DNA of 59,866 nt. It comes from an uncultured Pelagibacteraceae bacterium. GTDB taxonomy: Bacteria; Pseudomonadota; Alphaproteobacteria; Pelagibacterales; Pelagibacteraceae. The translations under genes were made by a program, and so were the position numbers. The first letter of the stretch is position 1. Each line of letters opens with the position of its first letter. Below are positions 50,309 through 59,866 of the stretch, piece after piece. The DNA is taken from NCBI GenBank assembly GCA_902532565.1, contig CACAIR010000005.1:1-59866 (forward strand), written 5' to 3'. The notes below the pieces were generated by a model that was not told where the DNA came from, made no database searches, and was given only the letters and a program-made list of their open reading frames with translations.

Positions 50309-50324
50309 TTTGTTAGATATTAAA

Positions 50325-50879
50325 ATGAAAACAATAGAAGAAATTAATCAAAACAACGTTAAAAAAATTCTTTCAGAAAAAAAGATCCCTGATTTTTTTC
50401 CTGGTGATGTTGTTAAAGTTGGTGTCAGAATTACAGAGGGAAAAAAAGAAAGAATTCAATATTTCGAAGGTGTTTGCATAGCTAAAAAAAGTAGAGACAT
50501 AAATTCATCTTTTACTGTTAGAAAAATATCTTTTGGAGAAGGTGTTGAAAGAACTTTTCCGTTGTATGGAACTGTTATTGACTCAATCAAAGTAATTCGT
50601 TCAGGAAAAGTAAGAAGAGCTAAACTTTATTATTTAAGAGATAGAACTGGTAAATCTGCTAGGATTGCTGAAAAAATAAGAGAAAAAATTGGTATTGATA
50701 TTGATGTTAAGCCTGAGACTGTTACTGAAGAAAATCTAGCACCAGCTGAAAAAGAGAGTGTACCGGAATCTGCAAAAGAGGCTACCCCAACTGTAGAGCC
50801 TAAAAAAGAGGAAGCCCCAAAAACAGAGATGAGGAAAGAAGTAACCAAAGCTGAAACTAAAACTGAAAAAAAACTTTAA
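50325..50879 (+). CDS. rplS: 50S ribosomal protein bL19 with an extended charged tail
   Basis: From the ATG at 50325 residues 1-118 form a normal L19: [60 protein letters not shown] and [19 protein letters not shown] tail of about 65 residues follows, rich in Glu, Lys, Pro, Thr and Ala ([17 protein letters not shown]), similar in style to the rpsP tail. A TTG at 50310 is an alternative start. The usual L19 length is about 115-125 residues, so the tail is a lineage feature. Confidence 0.96.
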   Translation: MKTIEEINQNNVKKILSEKKIPDFFPGDVVKVGVRITEGKKERIQYFEGVCIAKKSRDINSSFTVRKISFGEGVERTFPLYGTVIDSIKVIRSGKVRRAKLYYLRDRTGKSARIAEKIREKIGIDIDVKPETVTEENLAPAEKESVPESAKEATPTVEPKKEEAPKTEMRKEVTKAETKTEKKL

Positions 50880-50911
50880 AATTTACAGGAAAAAAAATAA
50901 TTTTTTTCTCA

Positions 50912-52315
50912 ATGCCCAATACTCTTTACAATAAAATTTGGAACCAACATTTAGTTCATCAGCAAGAAGATGGAACAGCTTTATTGTTTGTTGACAGACA
51001 TTTAGTTCATGAGGTCACTAGTCCACAAGCTTTTGAAGGATTAAGAAATTCTAAACGTAAAGTAAGACATCCAAAATTGACATTAGCAGTTGCAGATCAT
51101 AATGTTCCAACAACAGATAGGTCAAAAGGTATTTCAGACCTTGAGTCTAAAATTCAAGTTGAAACTTTAGAGGCTAATTGTAAAGAGTTTGGTATCAAAC
51201 TTTTTGGAATGAGTGATAAGAGACAAGGAATTGTTCATGTCACAGGGCCTGAACAAGGATTTACCCAGCCCGGCACAGTTATTGTATGTGGTGATAGTCA
51301 TACAGCAACACATGGAGCATTTGGTGCATTAGCTTTTGGTATTGGAACTTCAGAAGTAGAACATGTTTTAGCAACTCAAACACTGGTTCAAAAAAAAGCA
51401 AAGAATTTTAGAATAAATGTCAACGGCACACTTCCATTAGGTGTTACATCAAAAGATGTAATTCTTCAGATAATTGGAAAAATTGGAACTGCAGGAGGAA
51501 CAGGATGTGTAATAGAATATGCAGGTGATCTAATTAAATCACTTAGTGTTGAGAATAGAATGACAATTTGTAATATGACAATAGAAGGTGGTGCAAGGGC
51601 AGGATTAATTGCTCCTGATGAAAAGATATTTAAATACTTAGAAGGTAGACCAATGTCTCCTAAAGGAAATGATTGGGATAAAGCATTAGAAAATTGGAAA
51701 AATTTAAATACTGATGAAGGTGCAAAGTTTGATAAAGAAGTAAACCTAAGTGCTAATGAAATTTCGCCAATGATAACTTGGGGTACTTCACCTCAGGATG
51801 TTATTACGATAGATGAAAAAGTACCAAATCCAAAAAATGAGAAAGACGAGGATAGAAAAAATTCTTTGGAACGAGCATTGAATTATATGGGTTTGAAACC
51901 AGATATGGCAGCCAAGGACATTAAAATTGACAAAGTTTTCATTGGGAGCTGTACAAATGGAAGAATTGAAGATTTAAGAGAAGCTGCAAAAATTTTAAAA
52001 GATAAAACAATTGCTTCCCATGTTCATGCGATGGTTGTTCCTGGGTCAGGGTTAGTTAAAGAACAAGCAGAACAAGAGGGATTAGATAAAATTTTTGTAA
52101 AGTCAGGATTTGAATGGAGAGAGCCAGGTTGTTCAATGTGTTTAGCAATGAATGCAGACAAATTAAAACCAGAAGAAAGATGTGCCTCTACATCAAATAG
52201 AAATTTTGAAGGCAGGCAAGGTAGAGGTGGGAGAACCCATTTAGTTAGCCCAGGTATGGCTGCAGCAGCAGCAATATCTGGAAACCTTGATGATGTAAGG
52301 AAATATCAAAATTAA
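50912..52315 (+). CDS. leuC: 3-isopropylmalate dehydratase large subunit
   Basis: LeuC with LeuD isomerises 2- to 3-isopropylmalate in leucine synthesis. The 467-residue protein keeps the three [4Fe-4S] Cys: one in [16 protein letters not shown] and two in [35 protein letters not shown] and [19 protein letters not shown] are further aconitase-family marks. It leads leuCDB, 32 bases after rplS, and leuD starts one base after its stop. leuA is not in the window. Confidence 0.97.
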   Translation: MPNTLYNKIWNQHLVHQQEDGTALLFVDRHLVHEVTSPQAFEGLRNSKRKVRHPKLTLAVADHNVPTTDRSKGISDLESKIQVETLEANCKEFGIKLFGMSDKRQGIVHVTGPEQGFTQPGTVIVCGDSHTATHGAFGALAFGIGTSEVEHVLATQTLVQKKAKNFRINVNGTLPLGVTSKDVILQIIGKIGTAGGTGCVIEYAGDLIKSLSVENRMTICNMTIEGGARAGLIAPDEKIFKYLEGRPMSPKGNDWDKALENWKNLNTDEGAKFDKEVNLSANEISPMITWGTSPQDVITIDEKVPNPKNEKDEDRKNSLERALNYMGLKPDMAAKDIKIDKVFIGSCTNGRIEDLREAAKILKDKTIASHVHAMVVPGSGLVKEQAEQEGLDKIFVKSGFEWREPGCSMCLAMNADKLKPEERCASTSNRNFEGRQGRGGRTHLVSPGMAAAAAISGNLDDVRKYQN

Positions 52316-52316
52316 C

Positions 52317-52922
52317 ATGCAAAAATTTAACACTTTAAAGAGTATACCAGCGTATTTGCCAATAGTTAATATTGATACAGATATGATTATTCCAAAACAA
52401 TTTTTAAAAACAATTAAAAGAACTGGACTCGGCAAAAATTTATTTTTTGAGATGAGATATGACGACCAAGGTAAAGAAATAAATGATTTTGTTTTAAATG
52501 AAGATCCTTACAATAACTCAAAAATTTTAATTGCTGGAAAAAATTTTGGATGTGGTTCTTCAAGAGAACACGCTCCATGGGCATTATTAGACTTCGGTAT
52601 CACTTGTGTTATAAGTTCAAGTTTTGCAGATATTTTTTATAACAATTGTTTTAAAAATGGAATTTTACCAATAATTTTAGATGATGATAAAATTAAAGAA
52701 CTATCAGAATATGCAAAAAGAAAAGAAGAAATTTTTATAGATCTTAAGGAAGAAAAAGTTATTTTTGGGAATAATGAGGTAAAATTTAAAGTAGACTCGT
52801 TTAAAAAAAAGTGTTTGTTAGAAGGATTAGACGATATAGCTCTTTCATTAAAAAAATCTGATAAAATAGAAATTTTTGAAAAAGATTTAAAATTAAAAAA
52901 GCCCTGGGTATTTAATGATTAA
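52317..52922 (+). CDS. leuD: 3-isopropylmalate dehydratase small subunit
   Basis: The 201-residue protein has the swivel-domain features of Leu[18 protein letters not shown] near 15, the substrate-binding loop [20 protein letters not shown] near 79, and [19 protein letters not shown] near 101. Its length matches bacterial LeuD. It overlaps leuB by eight bases. Confidence 0.97.
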   Translation: MQKFNTLKSIPAYLPIVNIDTDMIIPKQFLKTIKRTGLGKNLFFEMRYDDQGKEINDFVLNEDPYNNSKILIAGKNFGCGSSREHAPWALLDFGITCVISSSFADIFYNNCFKNGILPIILDDDKIKELSEYAKRKEEIFIDLKEEKVIFGNNEVKFKVDSFKKKCLLEGLDDIALSLKKSDKIEIFEKDLKLKKPWVFND

Positions 52923-54021
52923 AGTAAAAAAAAGAAGAGTGTTATTACTACCAGGTGATGGAATAGGTCCTGAAGTTATTGCAGAGGTTAAAAAAGTAAT
53001 CAATTGGTTTAATGAAAAAAAATCTTTAGATTTTGAAATTGATGAGGATTTAGTTGGAGGAATTTCTTTTGATAAGCATGGAACACCTCTTACTGATGAA
53101 GTTTTTTACAAAGCATTAGAGAGCGCTGTAATAATGTTAGGTGCGGTTGGTGGACCTAAATGGGATGGTGTAGAATTTTCAAAAAAACCTGAGAGAGCAC
53201 TTTTAAAACTTAGAAAAGAATTAAAACTTTTTGCTAATTTAAGGCCAGCAATATGCTTTGAACAACTGGTAAATGCTTCAACTTTAAAACCAGAAATTGT
53301 ATCAGGTTTAGATATTTTAATAGTTAGAGAATTAACTGGTGGAGTATATTTTGGTGAACCTAGAGGAATTAAACCAATAGAAAATGGAGAAAGAAAAGGA
53401 GTAAACACTCATACTTATACTAGTAATGAAATTATTAGAGTAGCTAGAGTTGCTTTTGACTTAGCAAAAAAAAGATCAAATAGAGTAATATCTTGTGAAA
53501 AATCTAATGTAATGGAAGCGGGTCAACTTTGGAAAGAAGAAGTGCAATCATTACATGATAAAGATTATAAGGATGTTGAGTTAAGTCACATGTTAGCTGA
53601 TAATTGTGCGATGCAATTAGTAAGAAACCCAAAACAATTTGATGTAATCTTAACTGATAATTTATTTGGTGACATGTTATCAGATGAGGCCTCTATGTTA
53701 ACAGGTTCTCTTGGATTACTACCTTCAGCATCATTAGGTGCAAAAAATAAGGATGGCGAAATGAGAGCTATGTATGAACCTATTCATGGTTCAGCTCCAG
53801 ACATTGCTGGGAAAGGAGTCGCAAATCCTATTGCCTCAATTTTGAGTTTTGCTATGGCGCTAAGATATTCCTTAGATTTAGATAAAGAGGCAGAGGCCTT
53901 AGAAAAAGCTGTACAACAGGCTCTTAATGATGGATTAAGAACAAAAGATATAATGTCTGATAAAATGAAAGAGGTTTCTACTTCTCAAATGGGTGATGCG
54001 ATCATTTCAAAATTGCAATAA
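52915..54021 (+). CDS. leuB: 3-isopropylmalate dehydrogenase
   Basis: LeuB oxidises and decarboxylates 3-isopropylmalate with NAD. The 368-residue protein has [18 protein letters not shown] near the start, [12 protein letters not shown], the substrate-binding [35 protein letters not shown] with the conserved Arg and Tyr, and [19 protein letters not shown] with the metal-binding Asp residues. [18 protein letters not shown] ends the NAD site. It closes leuCDB; dmdC starts 26 bases later and could be read from the same transcript. Confidence 0.97.
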   Translation: MIKVKKRRVLLLPGDGIGPEVIAEVKKVINWFNEKKSLDFEIDEDLVGGISFDKHGTPLTDEVFYKALESAVIMLGAVGGPKWDGVEFSKKPERALLKLRKELKLFANLRPAICFEQLVNASTLKPEIVSGLDILIVRELTGGVYFGEPRGIKPIENGERKGVNTHTYTSNEIIRVARVAFDLAKKRSNRVISCEKSNVMEAGQLWKEEVQSLHDKDYKDVELSHMLADNCAMQLVRNPKQFDVILTDNLFGDMLSDEASMLTGSLGLLPSASLGAKNKDGEMRAMYEPIHGSAPDIAGKGVANPIASILSFAMALRYSLDLDKEAEALEKAVQQALNDGLRTKDIMSDKMKEVSTSQMGDAIISKLQ

Positions 54022-54047
54022 TTAATTAATTATCTTAAAGTCATACT

Positions 54048-55811
54048 ATGCCAAGCTATACCGCTCCTGTTGATGATATGATGTTTCTATTTGAGAAACT
54101 AAGAAATAATCAAAAATATAATGAGTTAGAAAAATATAAAGAGGTAACCACTGATTTAGTAAAAGATATTTTGCAGGAAGCAGCGAAGATTAATCAAAAT
54201 TTAGTTTTACCATTAGCTAAAGCTGGTGACGAAAATCCTGCAGTTTTAGAAAATGGAGTAGTAAGAACCCCTCCAGGTTATAAAGAAGCTTACAAAAAAT
54301 ATATCGAGGACGGGTGGACTTCACTATCTTGTGATCCAAAATATGGGGGTCAAGGTATGCCAAAAACTGTAAGTGCATTTTTTGATGAAATGCTTTCCTC
54401 TGCAAGCCTGTCTTTTAAATTATATAGTGAACTAAGTATAGGTGCATATAATTGTATTAATCATCATGCTACAGACGATATAAAAAATAAATATTTACCT
54501 AAAATAGTTGAGGGAAAATGGAGCGGCACTATGTGCTTAACTGAGCCAGTATGTGGTACCGATTTGGGTTTATTAAGAACAAAAGCTAAGAAACAAACTG
54601 ATGGAACTTATAAAATAAGCGGTCAAAAAATATTTATTACATCTGGTGATCATGATTTAACTGAGAATATTATTCATCTAGTTTTGGCAAGAGCAGATGA
54701 CTCTCCAGCAGGCACAAAAGGAATAAGTTTATTTTTAGTTCCAAAATTTGTGGTTAAAGACGATGGAACAATCGGACCAAGAAATGGGATATCTACAGGT
54801 TCTATAGAGACTAAGATGGGAATAAAGGGATCAGCAACTTGTGTATTAAATTTTGATGATGCTACTGGATACATGATAGGTGCTAAAGAAAAAGGATTAA
54901 GCGCAATGTTCACTATGATGAATCTTGAAAGAATAGTTGTTGGTATACAAGGATTAGGTATTTCAGAAATTGCCTATCAAAATTCACTTACTTATGCAAA
55001 AGAAAGAAAACAAGGAAAGTCAAATAACTCTAATTCAAAAAATGGTGCAGATTTTATAATTGAACACGCTGACATTAGAAGAACTCTACTCAATATGAAA
55101 TCAATTATTGAAGGTGAAAGAGCTTTATGTTTTTGGTTGTCACAGCAAACTGAAGTAAGTTTAAATCATCCAGATGAAAAAACTCGTCAGGAGGCCTCAG
55201 ATTATGTTTCCCTCATGACTCCTGTGGTAAAATCATTATTCACAGATTTAGCAATGGAAATAACAAGTGATGCTATGCAAATTCATGGTGGATATGGATA
55301 CACTAAAGATCAAGGAATAGAACAATTATATAGAGATAATAGAATTACACCTATCTACGAAGGTACAAATTCGGTCCAAGCTTCTGACCTGGTTTTCAGA
55401 AAATTATCAAATAAAAATGGTAATATAATAAATAAATTTTTAGATCAGGTTAAGTCAGAGTGTAAAACTGACAATGAAAAAATTAAACCATTTTTATCAG
55501 AATTTAATAAGAATTTAGACACTCTTAAAAAATTTAGTGATTGGATGACAGATAAAGCAAAAACAGAAAAAGATGATGTTAGCGCAGGGGCTAATGACTA
55601 CCTTAAAACTTTAGGTTATGTGTCTATTGCATATGCATGGATTAAGGTTCTAGAGGTGAGTTTTAAAGATTATGAGGAAAATAAAAATTTTTATAATGAT
55701 AAAATAGACACTGCTAAATTTTATTTTGACAAAGTATTACCTAGAGCCGAACATCACTATAAGTCTGCAATTTCTGGAAGTTCAAATATAATGAATTTCA
55801 AGTTCAATTAA
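54048..55811 (+). CDS. dmdC: 3-methylmercaptopropionyl-CoA dehydrogenase (DmdC, acyl-CoA dehydrogenase family)
   Basis: DmdC oxidises methylmercaptopropionyl-CoA to methylthioacryloyl-CoA in DMSP demethylation. The 587-residue length fits DmdC, which is longer than ordinary acyl-CoA dehydrogenases (about 380). It starts MPSYTAPVDDMMFLFEKL, a DmdC-type start. GTMCLTEPVCGTDLGLLRTK lies in the FAD/acyl domain, GIKGSATCVLNFDDATGYMI follows, then QIHGGYGYTKDQGIEQLYRD and the catalytic Glu in ITPIYEGTNSVQ. The assignment rests on its position with dmdB and dmdA; a close paralogue acting on other acyl-CoAs is possible. Confidence 0.92.
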   Translation: MPSYTAPVDDMMFLFEKLRNNQKYNELEKYKEVTTDLVKDILQEAAKINQNLVLPLAKAGDENPAVLENGVVRTPPGYKEAYKKYIEDGWTSLSCDPKYGGQGMPKTVSAFFDEMLSSASLSFKLYSELSIGAYNCINHHATDDIKNKYLPKIVEGKWSGTMCLTEPVCGTDLGLLRTKAKKQTDGTYKISGQKIFITSGDHDLTENIIHLVLARADDSPAGTKGISLFLVPKFVVKDDGTIGPRNGISTGSIETKMGIKGSATCVLNFDDATGYMIGAKEKGLSAMFTMMNLERIVVGIQGLGISEIAYQNSLTYAKERKQGKSNNSNSKNGADFIIEHADIRRTLLNMKSIIEGERALCFWLSQQTEVSLNHPDEKTRQEASDYVSLMTPVVKSLFTDLAMEITSDAMQIHGGYGYTKDQGIEQLYRDNRITPIYEGTNSVQASDLVFRKLSNKNGNIINKFLDQVKSECKTDNEKIKPFLSEFNKNLDTLKKFSDWMTDKAKTEKDDVSAGANDYLKTLGYVSIAYAWIKVLEVSFKDYEENKNFYNDKIDTAKFYFDKVLPRAEHHYKSAISGSSNIMNFKFN

Positions 55812-57428
55812 ATGAGCCATTACGAAACTAATCTTGATAAAAATGATGCAAATCATGTTCCATTGACACCTTTGACTTTTTTAAAAAGAGCTTATGAAAT
55901 TTATCCCAATTATGAAGCAGTTATTTATGAGGATAGGAAATATACTTGGAGTCAAGTTTATAAACGAACTGTAAAATTTGCTAGTGCACTTAATAAAATT
56001 GGAGTAAGTAAGGGTGATACTGTTTCATTCTTATCTTTTAATACCCCTGAAATTTTTGAAGGACACTATTCAGTTCCAATGACAGGTGCAGTTCTTAATA
56101 CTATTAATATAAGATTAGATGCTAAGACAATTGCGTATATTTTAGAACATTGTGAGGCAAAAGTTTTAGTTGTTGATAGACAACTTCATGTTGAGGTAAA
56201 AAAGGCTCTAAATACTTTAAAAAGAAAAATCACAATAATTGATATCAACGATAAATTTGCAGACCAATCTAAGTGTGAGAAAATTGGAGAATTTGAGTAT
56301 GAAAGTTTTTTAAATACTGGTGACGAAAATTATAATTGGGAAATGCCAGAGGATGAATGGCAAGCATTATCACTTAGTTATACTTCAGGAACCACTGGAA
56401 ACCCTAAGGGTGTAGTTTACCACCACAGAGGATCATATTTGATGTCCACTGGAAGTGCAGTTGCATGGAATATGCCAAACAGATTAAATTTTTTGACTAT
56501 TGTGCCAATGTTTCATTGTAATGGCTGGGGTTATCCGTGGACTGTTCCTATGTTAAATGGAAGAACTATTTGCTTAAGAAATATTGATGTGAAAAAAATT
56601 TTTGAATTAATTGATAAATATAACGTCACTCATTTTGGAGGGGCACCAATTGTATTGAATATGATTACAGGAGCTCCTGCGTCTGATAGAAAAAAGCTAA
56701 AACAAAAAGTTTATGTATTGACTGCTGGAGCACCGCCACCAAGCATCATTTTTAAAAAAATGAAAGAACTTGGATTTGAAGTAATGCATGTTTATGGATT
56801 AACAGAAACCTATGGTCATGTTACCCAATGTGCTTGGAATGATTCTTGGGATGAATTTGATGAAGAAAAACAGAATGAGATTAAGGCGAGACAGGGTGTG
56901 AGATATCCCAATACAGAAGGCATTACAGTTATGAACCCTGAAATAATGAGAGAAGTACCAAAAGATGGAAAAACAATTGGTGAAATTATGATTAAAGGGA
57001 ATGTTGTCATGAAGGGCTATTTTAAAGATAAAGCAGCTACAGATAAAGCCATGAAAGGTGGATGGTTTCATTCTGGAGATTTGGCAGTGATGCATCCAGA
57101 TGGGTACGTAAAAATTCAAGACAGATCTAAAGATATCATCATTTCAGGTGGTGAGAACATATCTTCAATCGAAATAGAAAATACTTTAGCGAAGCATCCA
57201 TCGGTCTCAATTGCGGCAGTAGTGGCAAAACCGGACGAAAAATGGGGTGAAGTCCCATGTGCATTCATTGAGATGGTTCAAGATAAACCAGTTACAGAAA
57301 AAGAATTAATCAGCTTTTGTAAAGAAACTCTAGCAGGATTTAAGGTGCCAAAACAAGTTATTTTTTGTGAATTACCAAAAACTTCAACAGGTAAAATTCA
57401 AAAATTTGAATTAAGAAAAAAATTTTAG
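55812..57428 (+). CDS. dmdB: 3-methylmercaptopropionate-CoA ligase (DmdB, AMP-forming)
   Basis: DmdB activates methylmercaptopropionate, the DmdA product, with ATP and CoA. The 538-residue adenylate-forming enzyme has LSYTSGTTGNPKGVVYHHRG (P-loop), MHVYGLTETYGHV, HSGDLAVMHPDGYVKIQDRS with the hinge Asp, DIIISGGENISSIEIENTL and the catalytic Lys in LPKTSTGKIQKFELRKKF. It starts immediately after the dmdC stop (no gap), so the two are translationally coupled. The family also includes medium-chain fatty acid ligases, so the substrate is inferred from the cluster. Confidence 0.93.
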   Translation: MSHYETNLDKNDANHVPLTPLTFLKRAYEIYPNYEAVIYEDRKYTWSQVYKRTVKFASALNKIGVSKGDTVSFLSFNTPEIFEGHYSVPMTGAVLNTINIRLDAKTIAYILEHCEAKVLVVDRQLHVEVKKALNTLKRKITIIDINDKFADQSKCEKIGEFEYESFLNTGDENYNWEMPEDEWQALSLSYTSGTTGNPKGVVYHHRGSYLMSTGSAVAWNMPNRLNFLTIVPMFHCNGWGYPWTVPMLNGRTICLRNIDVKKIFELIDKYNVTHFGGAPIVLNMITGAPASDRKKLKQKVYVLTAGAPPPSIIFKKMKELGFEVMHVYGLTETYGHVTQCAWNDSWDEFDEEKQNEIKARQGVRYPNTEGITVMNPEIMREVPKDGKTIGEIMIKGNVVMKGYFKDKAATDKAMKGGWFHSGDLAVMHPDGYVKIQDRSKDIIISGGENISSIEIENTLAKHPSVSIAAVVAKPDEKWGEVPCAFIEMVQDKPVTEKELISFCKETLAGFKVPKQVIFCELPKTSTGKIQKFELRKKF

Positions 57429-57436
57429 GAAAATAA

Positions 57437-58210
57437 TTGATATTCCAATTAGAAAACAAATATATTCACGCTTCTGACTCCGGTCAGGGGCTAGATATGA
57501 ATAAAGACACGATAGTATTTTTACACGGAAGTGGTCTTTCTCATATTATCTGGTCACTAGCAGAACAATTTTTTTCATCAAAAGATTTTAATGTATTATC
57601 TATAGATTTACCCGGACATGGTAATTCAGATGGTCCTTGTTTAGATAGTATTGAAAAAATTGCTGATTGGTTAGAGAAAGTATTTGATAAATTAAAATTA
57701 AAAAATTTAATTTTAGTTGGTCATTCTCAGGGATGTTTAGAAATACTTGAATATACTAATAGATATAAAGAGAGACTAAAAAAATTAATTTTTGTTGGAG
57801 GTTCATATAAAATGCCGGTTCATCCAGATTTAATTGAACTAGCACAAAATGGCCACCCTGATGCTGTTAAACTAATGATGAAATGGGGATATGAGGGTTC
57901 AAAAAAGTTTATTGGTGGTAATCCGGTTGAAAAAATAATTCAATCACCGAGAGATATTAGTGAAATTTTGGCTATTGATTTGAACGCATGTAATAATTAT
58001 TCAAATGGTTCTGAAGCTGCCAAAGGAATTGATTGTCCCTCTTTGCTTATATTAGGAGAATTGGACAAAATGGTTATTTTAGATGCTGGAAAAAAATTCT
58101 CTAATTTGATTAAGAATTCAACAACTCATGTAATTAAGGGATGTGGACACATGATAATGATTGAAAAAGCATTCGAAATGAGAGAAAAGATTTTGAAATT
58201 TTTAAATTAA
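57437..58210 (+). CDS. Alpha/beta hydrolase encoded between dmdB and dmdA
   Basis: The 257-residue protein is an alpha/beta hydrolase with [19 protein letters not shown] (oxyanion region), [14 protein letters not shown], nucleophile Ser in [11 protein letters not shown], Asp in [11 protein letters not shown] and His in [12 protein letters not shown]. The start appears to be TTG at 57437, six bases after an AGGA site that overlaps the dmdB stop. Its stop shares one base with the dmdA start. It has no membrane anchor or signal. Its role is unknown: a thioesterase or hydrolase step in DMSP breakdown is plausible from position only. Confidence 0.9.
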   Translation: MIFQLENKYIHASDSGQGLDMNKDTIVFLHGSGLSHIIWSLAEQFFSSKDFNVLSIDLPGHGNSDGPCLDSIEKIADWLEKVFDKLKLKNLILVGHSQGCLEILEYTNRYKERLKKLIFVGGSYKMPVHPDLIELAQNGHPDAVKLMMKWGYEGSKKFIGGNPVEKIIQSPRDISEILAIDLNACNNYSNGSEAAKGIDCPSLLILGELDKMVILDAGKKFSNLIKNSTTHVIKGCGHMIMIEKAFEMREKILKFLN

Positions 58211-59319
58211 TGAAAAGTTATCCGATAATTAAATCAAGAAGAATAAGAAGCACTCCATATACTTCAAGAATTGAAAATCAAGGTGTAACTGCTTACACTG
58301 TTTACAATCACATGCTGCTACCTGCAGCATTTGGATCTTTGGAAGAATCTTGTCATCATTTAAAAAAAAATGTTCAAGTATGGGACGTATCAGCAGAAAG
58401 ACAAGTTGAAATCTCAGGTGGTGATGCCGCTCAACTTATTCAACTTATGACCTGTAGAGATTTGTCCAAATCTAAAATAGGCAGATGTTATTATTGTCCA
58501 ATAATTGATGAAAATGGAAATTTAGTAAATGATCCTGTAATTTTAAAATTAGCCCAAGATAGATGGTGGGTATCTATTGCTGACTCTGACGTAATCTTTT
58601 TTGCAAAAGGTTTAGCATCTGGTAATAATTTCAACGTAAAAATTTTTGAACCTAATGTTGATATTATTGCTATTCAAGGGCCAAAATCTTTTGACTTGAT
58701 GGAAAAAATTTTCGGTAAAGAGATAAAAGAATTAAAATTTTTTGGTTTTAATTATTATGATTTTAAAGGTGTAAAACATTTAATTGCAAGATCTGGTTGG
58801 TCAAAACAGGGAGGTTTTGAAATTTATGTTGAAAATATAAAATCTGGGTTGGAATTATATGATCAATTCTTTGAATTAGGAAAAGAATTTAATGTAAAAG
58901 CCGGATGTCCAAATTTAATTGAAAGAATAGAAAGTGGTTTACTTTCTTATGGAAACGATTTTGACAACAATGATAACCCATTTGAGTGTGGTTTTGAAAA
59001 GTATGTGAATTTAGATACTGATATAAATTTCCTAGGTAAGGATAAATTGATAAAGATCCAAAAGGATGGAATTAAGCGAAAATTAATGGGTGTTCAGATT
59101 GATATTAACAAAATTAACTTAACTAGATCTCTTCATATCAAAGATGAAAAAGGAAATTTCATTGGAGATTTAAGATCTGCTTGTTATTCACCTTATTTTA
59201 AAAAGTCTATAGGTATTGCAATGATAAACGAGCCATATTGCAAAGCATCTGCTACAGGTTTATTGGAAATTGATGGAAATTCAATAGCTGTAAAAGTTTG
59301 CGATTTACCTTTCATCTAG
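58210..59319 (+). CDS. dmdA: Dimethylsulfoniopropionate demethylase DmdA
   Basis: DmdA moves a methyl group from DMSP to tetrahydrofolate, yielding methylmercaptopropionate and 5-methyl-THF. The 369-residue length equals the Pelagibacter enzyme as I remember it. It is a GcvT-fold protein: the start [60 protein letters not shown] and [18 protein letters not shown] are typical of DmdA rather than aminomethyltransferase. The folate made here can enter the pool handled by folD in this window. It is the last gene of the dmdC-dmdB-hydrolase-dmdA unit. Confidence 0.95.
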   Translation: MKSYPIIKSRRIRSTPYTSRIENQGVTAYTVYNHMLLPAAFGSLEESCHHLKKNVQVWDVSAERQVEISGGDAAQLIQLMTCRDLSKSKIGRCYYCPIIDENGNLVNDPVILKLAQDRWWVSIADSDVIFFAKGLASGNNFNVKIFEPNVDIIAIQGPKSFDLMEKIFGKEIKELKFFGFNYYDFKGVKHLIARSGWSKQGGFEIYVENIKSGLELYDQFFELGKEFNVKAGCPNLIERIESGLLSYGNDFDNNDNPFECGFEKYVNLDTDINFLGKDKLIKIQKDGIKRKLMGVQIDINKINLTRSLHIKDEKGNFIGDLRSACYSPYFKKSIGIAMINEPYCKASATGLLEIDGNSIAVKVCDLPFI

Positions 59320-59334
59320 TATAAAACTTACATC

Positions 59335-59866
59335 ATGAATATTGCAATAGTAGGTGCAACTGGAAATGTTGGAAGAAAAACTTTAGAAGTTCTTGAAAAA
59401 AAAGGACTTACTATAGAGAATCTTTATTTGGTTGCTTCCTCAAAAAGTGTTGGAAAAAAAATTAATTTTAAAGGTAAAGATATTTTAGTTAGCGAGTTAG
59501 AAAAATTTGATTTTTCAAAAGTAAAAATCGCTTTTTTTGCAGCAGGAGGAAAAATTTCTGAAAAATTCGCCCAAAAAGCAGCTAAGCATTGTTTGGTAAT
59601 TGACAATTCAAGCTTTTTTAGAATGGACCCAGACGTTCCTTTGATAGTTCCACAGGTAAATTCAAATGCTTTAAAGTCTATTAAAAAAAATATTATTTCA
59701 AATCCTAATTGCTCAACAGCACAATTAGTTATTGCATTAAAACCATTACATGACTTATTTATTATTAAAAGAATAGTTGTATCTACATATCAATCTGTTT
59801 CTGGTGCTGGTAAAGCCGCAGTGGATGAATTAATCAATCAAACTAAATTAGCCTTAGATGGTAAAG
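59335..59866 (+). CDS. asd: Aspartate-semialdehyde dehydrogenase, 5' part (truncated by window end)
   Basis: Asd reduces aspartyl phosphate to the semialdehyde for lysine, methionine and threonine synthesis. The 177 codons present include the NADP motif IAIVGATGNVGRKTLEVLE, FFAAGGKISEKFAQKAA, VIDNSSFFRMDPDVPLIVPQ, the active-site Cys in IISNPNCSTAQLV and STYQSVSGAGKAAVDEL. The reading frame is intact and runs off the window; the C-terminal half is not seen. It starts 15 bases after dmdA. Confidence 0.96.
   Translation, partial: MNIAIVGATGNVGRKTLEVLEKKGLTIENLYLVASSKSVGKKINFKGKDILVSELEKFDFSKVKIAFFAAGGKISEKFAQKAAKHCLVIDNSSFFRMDPDVPLIVPQVNSNALKSIKKNIISNPNCSTAQLVIALKPLHDLFIIKRIVVSTYQSVSGAGKAAVDELINQTKLALDGK

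Noticed and set aside
1-59866. Mobile elements, genomic islands or horizontally acquired blocks
   Set aside because: No transposase, integrase, tRNA-flanked junction, terminal inverted repeats or clear shift in base composition was seen; the only local GC rises are the short RNA-like hairpins and some transporter/enzyme genes.

Overview
The window looks like a chromosome segment from a SAR11 (Pelagibacterales, alphaproteobacterial) marine bacterium. Evidence: very AT-rich DNA, intergenic gaps of mostly 0-40 bases, lysine/asparagine/isoleucine-heavy proteins, and a characteristic gene content (DMSP demethylase cluster, Tat-type TRAP binding protein, alphaproteobacterial families such as DUF2794 and IalB, a cytochrome c maturation set). 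There is no sign of an insertion sequence, prophage, CRISPR array, rRNA or tRNA. The longest stretch without a protein gene is about 165 bases. Almost all DNA is therefore coding, and most regulatory structure sits in five short intergenic regions.

Layout. 1-2537: a lysine-rich fragment, an EVE-domain protein, a nucleotide-sugar epimerase-like protein and a glycosyltransferase. 2534-7995: tsaD opposite a plus-strand run of hemC-hemD, an MscS channel, a YggT protein, folD and two small membrane proteins. 7992-9765: a secreted PQQ-type sugar dehydrogenase and an atypical short-chain dehydrogenase. 9793-14887: two unusual photolyase-family proteins flanking DUF2256, a secreted VCBS/UnbV protein, a secreted cysteine-rich protein of unknown function and a small membrane protein. 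14894-19745: argG, an IalB-like protein, an aldo/keto reductase, a Bax-inhibitor-1 protein, DUF2794, septation protein A and hspQ. 19910-24545: ccmCDEFGH and a PagL-like protein. 24555-30408: a 2-hydroxyacid/2-oxoacid module (two tandem FMN hydroxyacid oxidases, an aminotransferase, an FAD-linked glycolate/D-lactate dehydrogenase, a 2-hydroxyacid dehydrogenase). 30542-37084: an alcohol dehydrogenase and a five-gene ABC importer of the two-ATPase, GlpST-like kind. 37087-45860: a gamma-glutamyltransferase opposite a TRAP transporter, an amidase, a 58-residue membrane protein, an EamA transporter, an alpha/beta hydrolase and an orphan secreted protein. 45853-50879: ftsY-dapF divergent from ffh-rpsP-trmD-rplS. 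50912-54021: leuCDB. 54048-59319: dmdC-dmdB-alpha/beta hydrolase-dmdA. The window ends inside asd.

How the genes work together. The nutritional theme is uptake and oxidation of small marine organic compounds: DMSP demethylation and methylmercaptopropionyl-CoA processing, glycolate/lactate-type hydroxyacid oxidation, polyol- or sugar-type ABC import, and TRAP import next to hydrolases for amide or gamma-glutamyl compounds. Housekeeping genes (heme, cytochrome c, leucine, arginine, diaminopimelate, SRP pathway, ribosomal proteins) are packed between them.

Most worth a second look: (1) a cloverleaf-like folded RNA region directly before ffh; (2) a folded leader and a perfect 24-base palindrome before the TRAP binding protein; (3) a (6-4)-photolyase-like protein that appears to lack the family's iron-sulfur ligands, followed by a hidden 42-residue DUF2256 gene; (4) a second photolyase-like protein whose alpha/beta domain seems to follow rather than precede the FAD domain; (5) a pair of ABC ATPases with complementary degenerate sites; (6) the uncharacterised alpha/beta hydrolase inside the DMSP cluster; (7) the ffh-rpsP-trmD-rplS operon lacking rimM, with tandem-repeat tails on the ribosomal proteins.
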